NCBI GenBank assembly: GCA_017987425.1
Contig: JAGNTT010000006.1
Span: forward strand, 1-28,687
DNA: 28,687 nucleotides
DNA from: Candidatus Omnitrophota bacterium
Lineage (GTDB): Bacteria; Omnitrophota; Gorgyraeia; Zapsychrales; Fredricksoniimonadaceae
Direction: 5' to 3'
Shown: in pieces, positions 15,154-23,700 of the stretch
Numbering within the stretch: position 1 is the stretch's first letter
Layout of the letters: the number at the start of each line of letters is the position of its first letter
The notes under the pieces: generated by a model
Seen by the model: the letters and a program-made list of their open reading frames with translations, nothing else
Told to the model about the DNA's origin: nothing
Databases searched by the model: none
Translations under genes and position numbers: made by a program

Positions 15154-15908
15154 TTTTTACCTATCTTCTTTCCGGTAAAACTTCCGGGAGCGGGGGTCAC
15201 CTGTTTTCCTTCACTCAGATAAACAGCGCCGTCGTAATCGCTGGCCAGTTGATCGATAAAATGTGTCGCCACGACCACCGTCTTGCCGTTCTTTCTTAAA
15301 TCTTTAAGGACACGTGAAACGATTTCCCGTGTTTGCGTGTCGATGGCATTTAACGGTTCATCAAGCAAAAATAAATCAGCGCCCTGAGCGACCGCGCGGG
15401 CCAAAAGCACGCGCTGCTGCTGTCCGCCGGAAAGCTGACTGATCTGACGTTCCGCCAGATCGGAAATATCCAGCTGCTCCATGGCCGAAGCGATGATTTT
15501 CTTGTCATGGGCTGCGGGACGATGCATCCAGCCCAGATGTACATAGCGCCCGCTCATCACCAGCCTGCCGACGTTCATGGGAAACTGCCAATCGATCTCG
15601 CTGCGCTGCGGCAAATAGACAACCCGGTTATGACAGCGCCCGATCGCATGCCCGAGAATGCGCATATCCCCCGAACGGATGGGCAGAAGCCCGGCGGCGG
15701 TCTTAAGCAGCGTGGACTTCCCTGCGCCGTTGTGTCCCACCAGCGCCACGCAAGTCCCCGCCGGAACAGCGATGTTGATACTGGTCAGCGCTGCTCTTTC
15801 ATCGCCGGGATAACCCGTCGACAAATCCCAGGTCTCGATCGCCAGGGCATCGGCTTTGGGATGGGCATGTTTATGCCCGCAATATGGAAACGCGGCTTTA
15901 ACCGTCAT
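15150..15908 (-). CDS. znuC: Zn/Mn-type ABC transporter ATPase with Cys/His N-terminal extension
   Basis: 252 residues. Walker A GHNGAGKST, Q-loop YLPQRSEIDWQFPMNV (an MntB/TroB-like hallmark), signature LSGGQQQR, Walker B LFLLDEPLNAIDT and switch His ATHF are all intact. An N-terminal extension of about 20 residues before the ABC fold contains C10, H12, H14 and H16 (YCGHKHAHP), a likely metal-binding stretch not usual in the family. The start is supported by GGAG about 9 nt upstream and by the ATGA overlap with the binding-protein gene. The extension is therefore probably real. Confidence 0.92.
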   Translation of the reverse strand: MTVKAAFPYCGHKHAHPKADALAIETWDLSTGYPGDERAALTSINIAVPAGTCVALVGHNGAGKSTLLKTAAGLLPIRSGDMRILGHAIGRCHNRVVYLPQRSEIDWQFPMNVGRLVMSGRYVHLGWMHRPAAHDKKIIASAMEQLDISDLAERQISQLSGGQQQRVLLARAVAQGADLFLLDEPLNAIDTQTREIVSRVLKDLRKNGKTVVVATHFIDQLASDYDGAVYLSEGKQVTPAPGSFTGKKIGKK

Positions 15909-16819
15909 TTCAGAGCTCCGACAATTGTCTCGACGTTGTACTTCATCATTTTTAAATAATCATCACCTTCGCTGCCTTGCTTGCCTAACGCGTCCGAATA
16001 AAGTTCCGGAGCAACGCGCACGTTCGCTTCTTTGGCAACCGTATTGACCATCTGCGGATTGGCGACATTCTCGACGAAAATGGCGGGAACCCCGGCACTT
16101 TTAACTTTCTCGACCAGTTGGGCAATTTGAGCCGCCGAAGGATCGGCCGCCTCGGTAGTGGCCGACTCAATCACCGCACCGATTATCTGAAACCCATAAC
16201 GTCTGGCAAAATACCTGAATGTATCGTGGGACGTAACCAGCTTGCGTCGTTCATTGGGAATTTTAATGACTTCATCAAATATCCAGACATCAAGATCGGA
16301 AAGTTGCTTCAAGTAGGCTTCGGTGTTCTTACGATATTGGGCCTCATGCGCAGGGTCTTCATCCATCAGAACATTACAGATAGCCTGGACCATCATGATG
16401 ACGCTTCCGATGTCGTGCCAAACATGCGGATCGATTTCCGTCTCTCCCCGTTTTAGACCGTCCATATGAATGAGCATCAATCCCTGGGTAAGACGATACC
16501 GCATGGCTTTCGAATCCGAGGATTTGTACAGCTTGTCGAGCCACGGTTCCAGATGAAGACCTATCTCGAAAACAATATCCGCTTCCTTCAATAAAACGGT
16601 TTCCTGCGGTGTGGGCTCAAAGGTGTGCGGATCGCTGTCCGCTCCCACCAGAACGGACTGTTTAATCAAATCTCCACCCACCTGGCGAACCCAGTCGGCG
16701 ACTATGCTGTTGGTGGAAATGACATTCAGCTCCCGGTCCTGCGCCTGGGCGCGAGAACTTACGCATACAACTGCCATAAGTAAACATAAAAACCCGATAA
16801 TTGCACTTTGTTTAGACAT
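15905..16819 (-). CDS. znuA: Periplasmic Zn/Mn-binding protein of ABC importer (ZnuA/TroA family)
   Basis: 304 residues from ATG 16819 (AGAAGG just upstream); the frame stays open to 16843 only by a TTG. Residues 1-26 are a signal peptide ending AQA. The cluster A-I fold shows the likely metal ligands H65 (SDPHTFEP), H132 (DPHVWHD), H198 (LVTSHDTFRYF) and D276 (ELYSDALG). A His at the third place is typical of Zn-binding or mixed TroA proteins, while Mn-specific members such as PsaA have Glu there. The His-rich loop of proteobacterial ZnuA is missing. I therefore favour Zn or mixed Zn/Mn. It heads the operon that ends with the ribbon-helix-helix protein. Confidence 0.92.
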   Translation of the reverse strand: MSKQSAIIGFLCLLMAVVCVSSRAQAQDRELNVISTNSIVADWVRQVGGDLIKQSVLVGADSDPHTFEPTPQETVLLKEADIVFEIGLHLEPWLDKLYKSSDSKAMRYRLTQGLMLIHMDGLKRGETEIDPHVWHDIGSVIMMVQAICNVLMDEDPAHEAQYRKNTEAYLKQLSDLDVWIFDEVIKIPNERRKLVTSHDTFRYFARRYGFQIIGAVIESATTEAADPSAAQIAQLVEKVKSAGVPAIFVENVANPQMVNTVAKEANVRVAPELYSDALGKQGSEGDDYLKMMKYNVETIVGALK

Positions 16820-16833
16820 AGACCTTCTTTCCT

Positions 16834-16852
16834 TGTAATACAAAATATTACA
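16834..16852. promoter_or_regulatory. Perfect dyad at the metal importer promoter, candidate operator
   Basis: TGTAATA-N5-TATTACA, perfect 7-bp arms. It starts 1 bp downstream of the -10 and covers the predicted transcription start, the classic site for a repressor. No other copy of this dyad was found in the window. Confidence 0.7.
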
Positions 16853-16853
16853 G

Positions 16854-16881
16854 ATTCTAACAAAATTTTTTCTCAGGTCAA
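16854..16881 (-). promoter_or_regulatory. Strong promoter of the metal importer operon
   Basis: TTGACC (16876-16881), 16-bp A/T-rich spacer, TAGAAT (16854-16859) on the minus strand. Both hexamers match the sigma70 consensus at 5 of 6 positions. The candidate operator follows at once. Confidence 0.7.
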
Positions 16882-16923
16882 ACAGTTTCTTTTGGCTGTT
16901 TCTATCAGCTGGCGGGCGCGGAA

Positions 16924-18231
16924 TCAGAAATTTTTCTTATACTTAATCATGACATCCATCCCGCTGTCTTTAGGCTGGGAGGTGGATGTCTGCGGGTCGG
17001 AAACGGCCGTGCTTGTCTGGGAGACCTTCTTGTCCACTCCAAGGGTGATATGATCGGAAACCTGGACTTCGCCTCCGACGGTGCGCGTGACGTCCGTATT
17101 TTCTCCCGTGGCCGCGCGGGTTTCCTGCAGATTGATGCCTACCTTAAGCTGGTCCGTCACTCTTCTCTTGATGCCGAGCCATTTGGTGTTGTCCTGCATA
17201 TTGACGGTAAAATCAGTCAATCCGATCGCGTCCGGAGACTCAGATGAAGAAAATGTGAAATAATCGACAAAGTCGCTGTCCGAACCGCCAAACAGACGTT
17301 CCTTACCGGAGAAATTGTGCGGAACAACCAGCTCCTGCCCTGTTGCCAGCATAACCAGAAGGATATTCTTGGTTTTAGGCGGATTGGAAGTGACACTTAA
17401 CTCCGGTTTAACCTTTGTTCCGCTCAACGCGATATTAATCAAAGTTTGATTAACCTTCGATGACCCGTGAATATCAAGTCCGGGATTCCGAAACGGCCCT
17501 TTAAAAAGTAACTTGCTGGGACTGAGATTGATTTTCGTCAGACGCGAGGTGACAACACCGGATGGAACGGAAAGTTCACCATTCCACTGAACACCGTTAT
17601 TATCCTTACCGAGAGTGTAATGAAACGTCGCAGGAAGCAGGCTTAAAGAAAAACCCAGATACCGAAAATCCTCCAGCAAGAATTCACCGGCTAAAACGGG
17701 TTTGTTATACGGCCCTTTGATGGTCATGGACGCATCTTTGGCCGTTCCTTTAAGATTGTGCAGACTCAGCTGATTCTTGACGACCGTCACAATTTCCCTG
17801 ACATCAATAATGCCGCAATAGACATTGACGTCGATCTCGCCGTCTTTAAATGTCCCGTAGAAACCGAGCGGGTCAGACAATGGAAATTTTACGCGCCCGT
17901 TTCTGACCTTGATGCTCATCTTGTGAATATCAAAAGCCGGAATAGCCAGCTCCAGATGCTGGATCAAAATAAGACTGCGGGTCGTGAATCTATCCAAGTC
18001 TGTGATCCTTACGCTGGTAAGTTTGACGCCGCTAGAAATCGTACCCTGAAGGTCCCTGTACTGGAACGTCTTGGCCCCGAGGTAATGCCCGCCGACATAA
18101 TCAAAGAGCCAGCGCGCGCCCTGGTTTGTGTTCGTCAGATAATAATAACCGCTGGCAACCACGATCATCAAGGCGATGAGCGTAATCACAAAAACAGATG
18201 AAAAAACACGGAAGACCGATCGAAAAAACAT
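16924..18231 (-). CDS. Short TamB-like (DUF490) envelope protein
   Basis: 435 residues from ATG 18231, preceded by AAGGA; the frame is open to a TTG at 18243. One N-terminal membrane anchor (about 10-30, VITLIALMIVVASGYYYL) is followed by beta-rich sequence. The C-terminal 180 residues match the TamB/DUF490 end: SNPPKTKNILLVMLATG, then LGIKRRVTDQLKVGINL and alternating strands ending in Phe. TamB-type proteins bridge the periplasm and help move lipids or autotransporters to the outer membrane. E. coli TamB has about 1,260 residues, so this one is a third of that and would not span the periplasm as a long groove. No TamA/BamA-like gene is adjacent. It follows corA by about 40 bp. Confidence 0.8.
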   Translation of the reverse strand: MFFRSVFRVFSSVFVITLIALMIVVASGYYYLTNTNQGARWLFDYVGGHYLGAKTFQYRDLQGTISSGVKLTSVRITDLDRFTTRSLILIQHLELAIPAFDIHKMSIKVRNGRVKFPLSDPLGFYGTFKDGEIDVNVYCGIIDVREIVTVVKNQLSLHNLKGTAKDASMTIKGPYNKPVLAGEFLLEDFRYLGFSLSLLPATFHYTLGKDNNGVQWNGELSVPSGVVTSRLTKINLSPSKLLFKGPFRNPGLDIHGSSKVNQTLINIALSGTKVKPELSVTSNPPKTKNILLVMLATGQELVVPHNFSGKERLFGGSDSDFVDYFTFSSSESPDAIGLTDFTVNMQDNTKWLGIKRRVTDQLKVGINLQETRAATGENTDVTRTVGGEVQVSDHITLGVDKKVSQTSTAVSDPQTSTSQPKDSGMDVMIKYKKNF

Positions 18232-18273
18232 TTTTTCCTTCAAAACTATTGAGGCAATAACGGCTATGGAGGG

Positions 18274-19338
18274 TTAAAGCCACTTCTTTCGTTTAAAATG
18301 CAAGACCATACCCAAAGCCAGAACCAGCATGACCGAGAGAATTTCAAAATACCCGGTCTCCCATTTGAGCTCAGGCATATTCTCGAAATTCATTCCGTAA
18401 ATACCCGTGATGAACGTCAGCGGAATAAATATTGTTGAAATGACGGTCAGAACCTTCATGATTTCATTCATCTTAATGTTTATACTGGAGAGATAAATAT
18501 CGTGCAGGCCGGAGATGATATCACGGAACGACTCAACCGCGTCGACGACGCTGATGATGTGATCATGAAGATCCCGCAGATAAACCTCCGTCGCTTTATG
18601 AACAAGTTTTGAATCCGCTCTCTGCAGGGCATTGACCAATTCACGGACCGGCGAGATTTGTTTACGCAGCAAAATAAGGTCACGCTTGAGGTGGTGGATT
18701 TCGGCGGCATTCACCTTGCCTGAACTGGACATGAGTTTCTCTTCCACCTGCGAGATGTCCTCTTCAATTTTCTCAAGCACCAGAAAATACTCATCCACGA
18801 TCGTATCCAAAAGCACATAGGCCAGATAATCAGACCCCATTTTACGCACGCGTCCCTTGCACGTGCGGATACGGTCACGAATATTGTCAAAAGCATCCCC
18901 TTCTTGTTCCTGAAAAGAAAGAACATAGTTGGAACCTATGATGAGACTTAGCTGTTCCGAAACAATTGCCTGCGACGGCCGCTCGATATAAAGCATTTTC
19001 AAAACGATATAAATATAATCGCCGTAATCTTCCATCTTCGGACGCTGGTTGGTATTAAGAATATCCTCCGAAACCAGCGGATGGACACCAAAAACCTGGT
19101 CCAGCCTGGCAATCACAGCTGTGTCCGAAAGCCCGTCAACATTGATCCAGGTGATCGACTTTTGATCTTTGAAGGGAACACATTCATCAAGACTGGTTAT
19201 TTTTTTCTCTACATAACGGTCGGAATCATAATTAAACAGGGTGATCCGTGTTGATATCGCGGGTTTTTCCCCCACATAAACGAGCGAACCGGGAGGAACT
19301 CCGACTTTATCTTTTCCGATTCGAATAAGTTTTGTCAT
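18274..19338 (-). CDS. corA: CorA-family Mg2+/Co2+ channel
   Basis: 354 residues, the usual CorA length. A large N-terminal cytoplasmic alpha/beta domain (FNYDSDRYVEKK, EDILNTNQRPKMEDYGDYIYIVLKML) is followed by the long stalk helix. Two C-terminal membrane segments come last, with the selectivity motif YGMNF and the loop ENMPEL between them. A Lys-rich C-terminus (HFKRKKWL) closes the channel base. It would import Mg2+ and perhaps Co2+ or Ni2+. The ATG is one base after the marC stop and lacks a clear Shine-Dalgarno, so translation is probably coupled. Confidence 0.95.
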   Translation of the reverse strand: MTKLIRIGKDKVGVPPGSLVYVGEKPAISTRITLFNYDSDRYVEKKITSLDECVPFKDQKSITWINVDGLSDTAVIARLDQVFGVHPLVSEDILNTNQRPKMEDYGDYIYIVLKMLYIERPSQAIVSEQLSLIIGSNYVLSFQEQEGDAFDNIRDRIRTCKGRVRKMGSDYLAYVLLDTIVDEYFLVLEKIEEDISQVEEKLMSSSGKVNAAEIHHLKRDLILLRKQISPVRELVNALQRADSKLVHKATEVYLRDLHDHIISVVDAVESFRDIISGLHDIYLSSINIKMNEIMKVLTVISTIFIPLTFITGIYGMNFENMPELKWETGYFEILSVMLVLALGMVLHFKRKKWL

Positions 19339-19339
19339 G

Positions 19340-19936
19340 TTATGGACCGGGCTTAAAAGCGGTTAATATTTCGACAATACCTTTCCTGACCATCATGACG
19401 CCGATGGCGGCAAGCAGGAGCGCCATCACTTTTGAAAGCGCTCTCGCTCCAGGCTCTCCTAAAATTCTCATAATACGGTCGCAGGCCAAAAACACCACGC
19501 CTACGATCATAAGATTAGCAATGACGGCAATAAGAGTGATTCCGACGCCGTGTACAGAGATCAGCATCAGGGAAAGAGTCAGCACCGCCGGACCGACAAT
19601 TAAAGGGGTTCCGATAGGAACGGCGCCTAAATCATGTTTTGAAAGGTGCTTGGCTTTACCCAAGCTCATCAAGTCAATCATCGACAGACAGAAAAGAATA
19701 GCCCCGCCGGCAATCATAAAGTCGCCGATTGTGATTCCCAGCAGCGAAAAGATCCATTTTCCAAGAAAAATAAAACCGATCGAAAGGCATAACGCGGTCA
19801 ACAGCGACTGGACGATAATTTTATTCTTTTCTTCATGAGTGAGGCCGGACGTGAGCGATGCGAAGATGGGAATCAAACCGATGGGATCGACCGCGAAAAA
19901 GATCGGAACAAAAGCGAGAAAAATTTCATGCATCAT
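19340..19936 (-). CDS. MarC family (UPF0056) integral membrane protein
   Basis: 198 residues from the tandem ATG ATG at 19931-19936, with GAAGGG about 10 nt upstream. Longer frames to 19996 would run into the DUF2231 gene. Six membrane segments are visible. Typical family stretches are FFAVDPIGLIPIFASLT, GGAILFCLSMIDL, AVPIGTPLIVGPAVLT and the C-terminal IGVMMVRKGIVEIL. MarC-family function is unsettled: some relatives transport small amino acids, and the name's link to multidrug resistance has been withdrawn. It lies 13 bp after DUF2231 and just before corA. Confidence 0.9.
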   Translation of the reverse strand: MMHEIFLAFVPIFFAVDPIGLIPIFASLTSGLTHEEKNKIIVQSLLTALCLSIGFIFLGKWIFSLLGITIGDFMIAGGAILFCLSMIDLMSLGKAKHLSKHDLGAVPIGTPLIVGPAVLTLSLMLISVHGVGITLIAVIANLMIVGVVFLACDRIMRILGEPGARALSKVMALLLAAIGVMMVRKGIVEILTAFKPGP

Positions 19937-19949
19937 AGGACCAAACCCT

Positions 19950-20378
19950 TCATTGTTCGACACCGACGCCGTATTCATAAACAAGACGTCCACCATTATA
20001 AGCCGTCAACATGGTCCCGGCAACAAGGAGAACCATAAAAAACATCAGTGCACAATCGAACGTTCGCCTGGATTTCTTTTGAAATATCCAAAGAACTGGA
20101 ATACTGGCGAATGAAACAGCCAGAACGAAGAAGGCAGAATTCTTATGTATGGTCAGAACCGGATGATTTATACGATGCTTCCATTCCTCGGTCAATCCCG
20201 TCCAGGCTGTCAGCGGGGTGAAACACACCGCGAGAATATAAACCCAGAGCGCAGCCTGCCGCATGGATTCTTTTCGGAAAATAAAATATCCCGCCTGAAG
20301 AATAAACGCGCCTGTAAAAAACGCGATCGGAAAATGGACCAGCATCGGGTGGAGATGATCGAATGCGTTCATAAACAT
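19950..20378 (-). CDS. DUF2231 membrane protein
   Basis: 142 residues with four predicted membrane segments. Conserved features of DUF2231 are the N-terminal HLHPMLVHFPIAF, a mid-protein pair of His in NHPVLTIHKNSAF, and the C-terminal YNGGRLVYEYGVGV. The paired histidines in membrane helices could bind haem or metal, but no function is proven for the family. It follows the TRASH/YHS gene of the metal efflux module, which suggests a link with metal or redox stress. The 84-bp gap before it holds a heptad-repeat hairpin, and the start has no strong Shine-Dalgarno. Confidence 0.85.
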   Translation of the reverse strand: MFMNAFDHLHPMLVHFPIAFFTGAFILQAGYFIFRKESMRQAALWVYILAVCFTPLTAWTGLTEEWKHRINHPVLTIHKNSAFFVLAVSFASIPVLWIFQKKSRRTFDCALMFFMVLLVAGTMLTAYNGGRLVYEYGVGVEQ

Positions 20379-20382
20379 CGTG

Positions 20383-20457
20383 GATGGCAGATAGGCGATG
20401 GCTGATAGAAGCTAACTTACTTGATCTTTCTATCAACCATCACCCATCAACTATCTT
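20383..20457. repeat. Inverted pair of degenerate 7-bp tandem repeats (YHS-DUF2231 gap)
   Basis: Arm 1 (20383-20410) is four heptads: GATGGCA, GATAGGC, then two more. Arm 2 (20430-20457) is four heptads: CTATCAA, CCATCAC, then two more. Aligned in opposite orientation the arms agree at about 22 of 28 positions by eye. They would form a long imperfect stem with a 17-nt loop in the mRNA just ahead of the DUF2231 start. The sequence differs from the 3616-3690 element, but the design is the same. Confidence 0.6.
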
Positions 20458-20462
20458 CCTGA

Positions 20463-20756
20463 TTACGATCCCGATTTCTCCGCAGCCACTTCATCTTCGG
20501 CAATCTTGCTGTACTTCTCAGGATCTTTCTTAAAATCCTTGGCGCACATCGCGCAGCAAAGATGGTAAATCTTTCCGTTATGTTCTACTGGAATCGGATC
20601 GCCCATGTCGCCGACTTTCTCGCCGCTGACAGGACAAAGTTTATTTCCAACTTCAACCAGAGCTGCAGCCCCGGCTGCCGCCGCAGGCGCCTGGTCTTCA
20701 GCAAAAGCCGGACATGAAACACTCAAAACCAATAACATCAAAACAATTGATTTCAT
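20463..20756 (-). CDS. Secreted TRASH/YHS-domain metal-binding protein
   Basis: 97 residues. A signal peptide (MKSIVLMLLVLSVSCPAFA) is followed by an Ala/Pro linker, then a YHS/TRASH-like domain. The domain has NKLCPVSGEKV (C41) and YHLCCAMCAKDFKKDPEKY (C67, C68, C71), the treble-clef cysteine pattern used to bind Cu, Ag or other soft metals. It lies 15 bp after the CusA-like gene. It probably acts as a periplasmic metal carrier or scavenger for the efflux pump, much as CusF does, but by an unrelated fold. The acidic C-terminal tail is short. Confidence 0.85.
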   Translation of the reverse strand: MKSIVLMLLVLSVSCPAFAEDQAPAAAAGAAALVEVGNKLCPVSGEKVGDMGDPIPVEHNGKIYHLCCAMCAKDFKKDPEKYSKIAEDEVAAEKSGS

Positions 20757-20771
20757 CTTATGACCTCCAGT

Positions 20772-23700
20772 TTAAGTAGTGACATTTAAGTTTGCCTGAA
20801 ACCCGGGTGTAAATCTTTTCAACTCTCCGTTATATTTCCATAAATAAAAAACAGCCGGATAAACGATCAGCTCTAAAATGAACGATGTCACGAGCCCGCC
20901 CACCATCGGAGCGGCAACGCGCTGCATCATATCGGCGCCGGCACCTGTCGACCACATAATAGGAAGAAGACCCGCAAATGCCGCCATGACCGTCATCATT
21001 TTGGGCCGAACTCTTTTGACCGCGCCGGAGACAATGGCCTCAATCAAATCTTCCCGATTTCTGAGCTTCCCGTCTTTGAGCGCCCGTTCGTAGGACATAT
21101 CCAGGAAAAGCAGCATGAAAATCCCGGTCTCGGCGTCCAAACCCATCAGCGCAATCATACCGACCCAGACGGCGACCGACATATTGTAACCTAAAACCCA
21201 CAATAACCAAACAGCACCGATCAAAGAAAACGGCACAGCCAAAAGCACCAGTCCGGTTTTAAACCAGGAACGCGTATTGAGAAACAAAAGAAAGATAATC
21301 AAAAACAGCGTCAAAGGCACCACAAGTTTGAGACGCTCCTGCACGCGCTGCATGTTTTCGTACTGACCGCTCCAGACGAGCGCATAACCGGTCGGCAGCT
21401 TCACTTCCCCGCTGACCATACGTTGAGCTTCCTCGATAAATCCGCCGATATCGCGGCCGGCGACATCCACATAGACATAACCGGCCAGAAGGCCGTTCTC
21501 ATTGCGGATCATCGACGGACCGGTGCGCACAACGACATCGGCAATTTCCGCCATCGGAATCTGCGCGCCGGAAGGTGTCGCTAGAAGAACCTCCCGTAAA
21601 CGATCAGGGTCCTGCCTGAGGTCATGAGGATAACGGACGTTGACGGAATAACGTTCCGGCCCTTCCACGGTCGTCGTCACCGTCTCCCCGCCGATCGCCG
21701 AGGCAATGGTCTTCTGCGCGTCTTCAACCGACAGACCGTAACGGGCAAGCCGTTCGCGCTTGAGATCAAAATCAAGGAAATATCCTCCAGCCACCCGCTC
21801 GGCATAAACACTCCGCGCGCCCGGTACTGTTTTGATAATCGATTCCAGTCGGACCGCGATCTTCTCGATTTCCTCGAGATCAGCACCCACCACTTTGATT
21901 CCGAGCGGCGTGCGCATGCCGGTCGACAACATATCAATTCTGGTTTTGATGGGCATCGTCCACGCATTCGAGGTGCCTGGAATCTGCAGCGCCTCATCCA
22001 TTTTACGGATCAATTCCTCGTGGGTGATTTTCGACGGCCATTGGGATTCAGGTTTTAACAATACCACTGTCTCCATCATGGACAAAGGAGCGGGGTCGGT
22101 GGCGCTGTCCATGCGTCCCGCCTTGCCGAAAACCTTTTCAACCTCGGGAAAACTTTTGAGAATCTTGTCCTGCGTCTGCAGAAGCTTTTGAGCCTCTCCC
22201 ACTGAAATTCCCGGCATGGTCGTCGGCATGTAAAGAATGTCGCCCTCCCATAACGGCGGCATAAACTCACTGCCCAGCTTCATTGCCACGGGCACAGTCG
22301 CAAGACCGAGAGCAAGGACCAGCGCGATCGTCGATTTCGGAAACCGCAATACCCAGCGGCAGACCGGTTCATAAACCCGGAAAATAATTCTGCTGACCGG
22401 ATGTTTTTCCTCCGGATGATATTTGCCCACCATCACTGAACTCGCCGCACGGGATAGCCACTGGGGACGGAACGTAAACGGATCCCTCCGGGTAAAAAGC
22501 ATGCGCACCGCCGGGTCAAGCGTCACCGCCAGAATTGCCGCGATCGCCATGGTGAATGTTTTTCCGAGCGCCAGCGGTTTGAACAACCGGCCTTCCTGAT
22601 CCATCAGCGTAAAAACCGGAAGAAATGAGACGGCAACCAAGAGCAGAGAGAAAAATACCGAAGGGGCCACTTCCTTAATGGCATTGATGCGGACCGTGTA
22701 AAAATCCTCTTTACGTCCATTCTTGTTCCATTCCTCAAGCCTCTTGTAGGCATTCTCGACTTCGATGATGGCCCCGTCGACTAACACGCCAATCGAAATC
22801 GCGATGCCCGCGAGCGACATGATGTTGGCCGTCAGTCCCATCCCCCAGAACGGAATAAACGAGAGCAGGACCGCGATCGGAATGGTAATAATGGGCACGA
22901 TGGCGGAAGGAAAATGCCAGAGAAAAATGAGTATCACAATCGACACAATGATCATTTCCTCGATCAGCTGGTGTGAAAGTGTATCGATGGCGCGCTTGAT
23001 CAGATCACTTCGGTCATAGGTCACCTCAAGCGTCACGCCCTCCGGAAATGACGATTCGACGTCTTTAATTTTTTTCTTCACACGTTCGATCACACGAAGC
23101 GCGTTTTCACCGTGGCGCATCACGATTGTTCCGCCGACCACATCGCCTTCGCCGTTTAAATCCAGAATTCCGCGGCGGATATCCGGACCGATCGCGACTC
23201 TGGCGACATCTTTAACAAGGACAGGCACACCTTCAGAACTTATCGCAACGGTGATATTTTGAAAATCTTCAATAGACTTTGCATACCCGCGGCCGCGGAC
23301 CATGTATTCGGCGCCGCTGAATTCAACGACCCGCCCTCCCGATTCCTGGTTACCCGCACGGACAGCATCGATCACTTTGGTGATGGGAATTTTGTAAGCC
23401 TGGAGCTTACGGGGATCGACTGTGATCTGGTACTGTTTGACAAACCCGCCTAGCGGCGGGACTTCCGCCACACCAGGAACACTTTGCAGATGGTAACGCA
23501 GGTACCAATCCTGAAAACTGCGCAGTTTCTGAAGATCTTGTTTTCCCGAATGATCAACCAACGCATATTGAAAGACCCATCCCACACCGGTGGCATCGGG
23601 CCCGAGCTCGGTCTTGACCCCGTCGGGCAAGTCGGACGTGATCTTGCTTAAATATTCAAGCACACGGCTGCGCGCCCAATACAAATCCGTTCCATCCTGG

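Noticed and set aside
20383..20457. CRISPR array or tRNA-like fold
   Set aside because: Repeat units are 7 bp, degenerate, without spacers, and arranged as an inverted pair; no cloverleaf.
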